64,000 nucleotides of DNA, from positions 6,510,001-6,574,000 of the forward strand of contig JANTQA010000023.1 of assembly GCA_027625915.1 (NCBI GenBank), given 5' to 3'. The position numbers were made by a program, and so were the translations under genes. Each line of letters starts with the position of its first letter. Position 1 is the stretch's first letter. This DNA is from Anaeramoeba flamelloides. Taxonomy: Eukaryota > Metamonada > Anaeramoebidae. A model generated the notes under the pieces. The model had not been told where the DNA came from. It worked only from the letters and a program-made list of their open reading frames with translations, and ran no database searches. Shown in pieces: positions 59,272-64,000 of this stretch.

Positions 59272-62200
59272 ATGAGTCAAACAACTTCTTTAATTCAGGA
59301 CGAAGATCCTTATAAAGAAATATTCAATGAGTTTGCACAAAAAGATAATGATTATTTAACTGTCGAAGAACTCCAGATGACGTTAAATTCAAATGGTTAT
59401 GATTTCACTTTAAAAGCTTGTAACAATATGTTTATTCATGTTGATGAAGGTAAGGCTTTTTCGTTGTCTTATTCAATAAATAAATTCTTTTTTATTTTTT
59501 TTTCATTTATCAAAAAAAAGAAAAAACATTCTTTCTTTTTTCTTTTTTCTTTTTTTTTTATTTTCGATTTCATTTCAATTAACCAAACAATAAAAATTTA
59601 AAAGATACAAACAAGAGATTGGACTACGAAGAATTTATTAAGTTAATGAAATTTTTAATTCGTATGCACGGAACATTTATGCACCTCGACAAATCACAAT
59701 TGTAAGTTTTTTGTCTTTTCTTTTTTTTCTTTTTCTTTTTCATTTTTTTTTTCCTAAATTTAATTTTGGAGTGATCTTTTTTATTGTTTTTTTCTTTTAA
59801 TATTTTTAGACAAGTAATTAAAAGAACAGATCTACGTGACGCACTCAAGAATCTTGGTTACCAATTCTCCAATGAACAATTTTCGATTCTTTTCAATGTA
59901 AGCAAACAAATAATTTACCAATATTTTTTCTTTTGTTATTGAAAAATAAAAAAATAAAAAAGAAAAACCTTTCTTTTGAAAATACTCAAACAACCACCCA
60001 ACTTTTTTCTGTTTTGTGAATGAAAATTTGTTATTATGTTTAGTTTTAATTTACCAAAATCAAAACGAAATGACAAATGAATAAAAGAAAGAAAACACAC
60101 AAAGATTACATAAATAGAAACTTAAACAAAAACAACCAAAAGACTATTCATTTTTAATGGTCAGTGAACATTACTTTTATGACAAACAACATACCTATTG
60201 ACTTAAAAGAATGTAGATTCAAGAGATCTTGTTAAAATTTAAATTTCAGATTTTTTTTTTCAAAAATTTGTGAAAAACCTTTTTTACTAAACAAATTCGA
60301 AATTTGCCTTGAAAAGATTTGAAAATCCAAAAGCCTCTGCTGAGCGTTCGCTTCACCATCTTTTAAAATATTATGAAGGGTTTATAGATAAGAGTATAAA
60401 TATACTTGAAATATAATCTGTATAAAGTAAGTGAACCAAGAGGTAAACAAAGTTGATTTTAAAGCATTGACTTTGTTTTGTTGGAAAATATCAAAAAATG
60501 TTTCTTTTCATTGGTATCCTCAAAAACCTAAAAATTGCAATATTTTGAATTTCCTTAAAGCATATAATCAATTAAATACGTTTTTATTGTATTTTTTTTT
60601 TCGTGTATTTCAACCCTCAGAGAATATAAAATTCGGATATTCTTTAAGGATTGTGACGCTTGGCATGGGGAAAAAGATTCTTTGTTTAACTTGTAATTGC
60701 CAATCTTTCTATATTTTATAAAACCACGATATGTTAAAAGTTAATAAAATATTTTTTCATTCCAGAAAAAAATTTTCAAAAGAAAAAAAATTGTCAAATT
60801 GATTTTAATTGTAAAATGGTAGTAAAAACTATCATTTTCAATTTTTTTTTACTTATTTTTTCCTTCATTGAAAAACAAAAACTAAATCCCCAAAAATTAA
60901 ATTGATTATTAGAATTTCAATTAGAATTCAAATTCATCAAATGAAACCAAAATTTAAGCATATTCAATCTTTCAAATTTTTAAGATTTTAAATGTAAAAA
61001 TTAGTAAAAGTGAATTTTTTGTGATTTTTTGTTTCTCTGGCTTTTTTCTTTTCATTTGAGATTTGCATTTAGAGTTAAAAGATAGGTATTAATCCAGTTT
61101 GTGGAATTTCAATTTCAGATATCTTTATTGATCAGTGAAAAATAAGAAAAAAATATTTGAAAAATTTTCAATTTTACTATCATTTTACAATTAAAACCAA
61201 ATTGGCAATTTTTTCAGGTTTAACAATTTTTTTCTGGAACGATTATTAAAAAAAAGGGAAGAAACCAGTCAAAATTTTCTTTTTCTTTTTCATTTTTCAA
61301 TCTGTTTAAAATGGGAAAGAATTTTCTTTTTCTTTACTTTATCATTTGAACAAAAAAAAAAACAATTTTTAATCGAAACTTTGATAAATTTTCAAAAAAC
61401 GAAATTAAAATCTTCTAAAATTTTTTTTTAATAATTCAAAACAAAAAAAAGATCAAAAAAGGGAAAAAAGATTTTTTTTATTAGTTTTAATTATTTCAAA
61501 AAAATTAAAAAAATGATTTAAAACTTTCTAAATTAGGTTTCTGGCTTGAAAATCATGAAATCAAGTGTTTTTTTATTTTTTTTTTTTTGGGGGGTACTTG
61601 TTGAATTTAGTTAAATAAAATTTTCTCTCCAGTTTGAAATCTCGATCGTTTTCATGTGTTTTTTAAAATCAATAGTTTGGGAGTCATTGTTGTTTCTATT
61701 ACAATTTCTACTTATTTTTGAATGTTTGAAAACTGGATCGTTACTATGTGAATTTTTTTATTTTCATTTCCAGTAAATTTGCTTTTTTGTTCTTCATATA
61801 TGTTCATGGGAGTAGATTTGATTCTTCTTTTTTTGTGGCTCTTTGTCAGTTTTTTTGTAAGATCTGTTTTAATTTTTAATTCACCGACGAATCGTTTTTA
61901 AGTTAATATATATATATTTTTTTCAAAAAATAAAAAATGAAAAAAAAAAATTATTTTTACAAGTGCAATTTTCCAAATCGAAATTTTGCTTTCAAAAAAA
62001 TGTAAGTGATCGTTACATTTATAATTACGAACTCAAAAAGCAGAGCTGGGATATCTTCTCGTGATTTAAAAAATTTTGGTTTTTAGCATAGATATTTTTT
62101 TAAATGAAATTTTTTTTTATTATTTTTGGATTGTTAATGTGTACCTTCTTCTTTCCGAGTTCACATATAAAAAGAAGAAATTTTCTATCTATTCTTTCCC

Positions 62201-64000
62201 CAATTACTTGGGCTTGAAAATCAACTATTTGAAAATTTTTAAAAAAGTAAAATAAAACCACTATCCTAATAAAAAACATTTTATAACATTCATAGAACAT
62301 CTTTCTAACAAAACTCGTGTTTATATTATGATTTTTTTTAATAAAATAATAATAATATTTTTAATACATGTTATTATTTTTATTATTTTAAAATACAGTC
62401 TTTCCAAGGCTACCATGAATTTTTTTAAATCAATTTTTTATTTTTACTCTTTAAAAAAAAATAAAAAATAATAAGTTAAGAAATATTCAATTTCAAGAAG
62501 TTCAAAAAAATGTTTTTAATACCCATTTTACAATTTAAAAGAGTTTTCTGCAATAAATTTTAATGGCGTAACAATTTTAACAAGATATTAAATGTAATTT
62601 CTTTATAAACTTTGTTTCTGTCAAAACGGTGTAAAAAAAATTTACAAATATCAATTATTTTTTATAATTGACCTTTGAAAAATAATTAAGAAATAAGTAG
62701 AATAACACACATCTAAGATAATAGTTGATATCAGCATGAAAAAATCTAATCGATCAATATATTTTCTATAAAATTGAAAAACCTAAAATTCTTAGGTCCC
62801 AATTGAGAAAAACAATAGCAATGTTCTTGTTGTTCTTCAATTAAAGATCGAAATAAAATTTCAATAGAAATCAAAATGATTTTTCTACAATTATTTTCAC
62901 ACTATTTCGATAACATTAGAATTACATGTTTTTACCTTAGTGGCTATAGACCTTGAAATAAAAACAAATTTGCAAAACAATTATGTATCAAAAAAAAATC
63001 GAAGAAAAAATGTGAAAATTTGAAAAAATGATTTCAGTTTTGAAATTTCCAAAATTAAATTTTCTAATATCCGTTTCAAACCTTTTAAACACGTCTAATT
63101 CATCACTTATAACTGTGTCACCTTTGAATGGAAAATAGTTTATATAGTATTATATAATGCTCATCTCAAAAATTGTGATTCACTTTTTTTTAGGTTTTGA
63201 TTCTATTTTTTAATAATTTTTAAAATATCATTTTTTCAAATTTTTATAACAATCAAAATGTGAATTCTGAATAAGAATTAATAAAATGATATTTAAATAA
63301 CCTTGAAAAATTTTTTTAACTTCTTTTTTTAAAAATACGATCTATATTTATTCTAATTCCAAAAAAAAACAAATTTTTTTGATTTCAACCACTTAAACTA
63401 AAAATTAATTTCTTATACACAAAAAAAAAAATCATTCAAACAAAAATTATTTCCTCTCAATTATTAAATAGGTTTCAGATATTAATAATGATAATAGAAT
63501 TAATTTTGAAGAATTTGTTTCAATGTCACTTCAATTAAAAGCACTTCGAGAAATTTATAGAAATGCTTTAAAAAAAAAGGCACGTAAAATTAAACAGCTT
63601 CAAAGCACCGGTGGTGGTGGTAGTGGAAGTAGTTCGGAATCTGATGAGCTTAACAACACACAAAACCAAAATACACTTTCAAATAATGAACTAAAAAATT
63701 TACAATTGGATGCAAACGATTTTGATGATATTCTAAAAAGCTTAGGGATTGATACGGATATTAATAAAACAAAAAATGCTCTTAAACATTTCGATACAAA
63801 TCATGTAAGATTTCTAAATTTTCAAAATATATCTTTTTTATTTTTCACTCTTTTGAATAAATATTATTTGGATTGGTGGTTTTTATTGAGAACAGTCACA
63901 GTTGTTTTTTTTTATAAAAACAACCATCACTTGTTTTAAATTTATTAAATAAATTTTTAATTCCTTTTTTTATTTTAATTTCAGATTTATAAAATGCCTA
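59272..64000 (+). CDS. EF-hand calcium-binding protein, 3' part beyond the window
   Basis: Calmodulin/centrin-like or penta-EF-type calcium sensor. Exons: 59272-59449, 59605-59701, 59810-59897, 63472-63804 and 63985 onward; phases agree and introns are GT-AG. Residues 1-59 begin MSQTTSLIQDEDPYKEIFNE with an EF-like helix pair (LTVEELQMTLNSNGYDFT). The second loop, spanning exons 1-2, ends DTNKRLDYEEF and is non-canonical at its first and sixth positions. Exon 3 gives a helix pair (TDLRDALKNLGYQFSNEQFS). Exon 4 carries a canonical loop DINNDNRINFEEF (~124-136), then a basic helix, a Gly/Ser/Asn linker (GGGGSGSSSE) and another helix pair (NDFDDILKSLGI). A further loop starts DTNHIYKMP across the last junction. 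The start follows an A-rich leader, and the gene runs off the right edge. Confidence 0.85.
59898..63471 (+). other. 3.6 kb intron of the EF-hand gene
   Basis: It lies between AAT|GTAAGC and the acceptor AAATAG|GTTTCAG. Choosing this AG rather than the CAG a few bases later keeps the EF loop in frame. Apart from the foldback at 60758 it is AT-rich, with no exon-like block; the 60431-60721 frame lacks family features. Confidence 0.75.
60758..61238. repeat. Foldback element in intron
   Basis: Left: TTCCAGAAAAAAATT, AAAATTGTCAAATTG, ATTTTAATTGTAAAATGGTA. Right: complement of the same (TATCATTTTACAATTAAAAC, CAAATTGGCAATTTT, AATTTTTTTCTGGAA). Arms of ~75 bp surround a ~340 bp interior. Ends TTCCAG/CTGGAA; no clear target duplication. 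Confidence 0.7.

Noticed and set aside
60431-60721. Open frame inside the EF-hand intron
   Set aside because: It has no ATG start at its beginning, no EF-hand pattern and no plausible splice sites linking it to the flanking exons.
1-64000. CRISPR arrays, rRNA genes or organelle origin
   Set aside because: No regularly spaced direct repeats with unique spacers, no rRNA-like conserved blocks, and nuclear spliceosomal introns with nuclear-type genes throughout.

Overview
The window is nuclear DNA from an AT-rich eukaryote, probably a free-living protist. Introns are GT-AG with T-rich 3' ends, and TAA and TGA are both used as stops. Proteins carry long Lys/Glu, Asp/Glu and Asn runs, and homopolymer tracts are everywhere. 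Ankyrin-plus-double-BTB, TALE homeobox, coiled-coil RGS and TMEM63/OSCA-like genes together resemble the gene repertoire of anaerobic amoebae such as Anaeramoeba. That assignment is inference, and no marker in the window proves it.

Gene density is very low: eight supported genes in 64 kb. From left to right: (1) an RBBP4/MSI1-family histone-binding WD40 gene on the minus strand, 471-6825, which I resolve into eight exons giving 492 residues; (2) intronless POP5 (RNase P/MRP subunit), 10550-11044, plus strand; (3) an unrecognised protein with a membrane hairpin and a basic tail, 15129-16280, minus; (4) an ankyrin-BTB gene, 22387-28260, plus, with four exons and a 4.25 kb intron; (5) a TALE homeobox gene, 32800-33732, minus; (6) a TMEM63/OSCA-like channel gene, 39288-43964, plus, with one unresolved junction; (7) a coiled-coil RGS-domain gene, 49376 to about 52060, minus, with its 5' end unresolved; (8) a multi-exon EF-hand gene, 59272 to the right edge, plus, incomplete.

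The genes show no shared pathway: chromatin, tRNA processing, signalling, ion channel and calcium sensing are simply neighbours. The rest of the window is AT-rich intergenic and intronic DNA full of small non-autonomous elements. Family A is a ~200 bp near-perfect palindrome flanked by TA, with three direct copies of a 12-bp motif in each arm (seven good copies, several decayed ones). Family B is a set of TTAA-flanked inverted-repeat elements starting GGATTA or GGGATTA (piggyBac-like ends). Family C is a ~475 bp TA-flanked element with CAGT...ACTG ends (Tc1/mariner-like). There is also a decayed LINE reverse-transcriptase stretch, a duplicated ~600 bp segment, a dispersed ~180 bp repeat, a tandem duplication and a multi-hairpin tract. 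Each of the four introns longer than 1.7 kb holds an inverted-repeat structure.

No CRISPR array, rRNA gene or convincing functional tRNA was seen.
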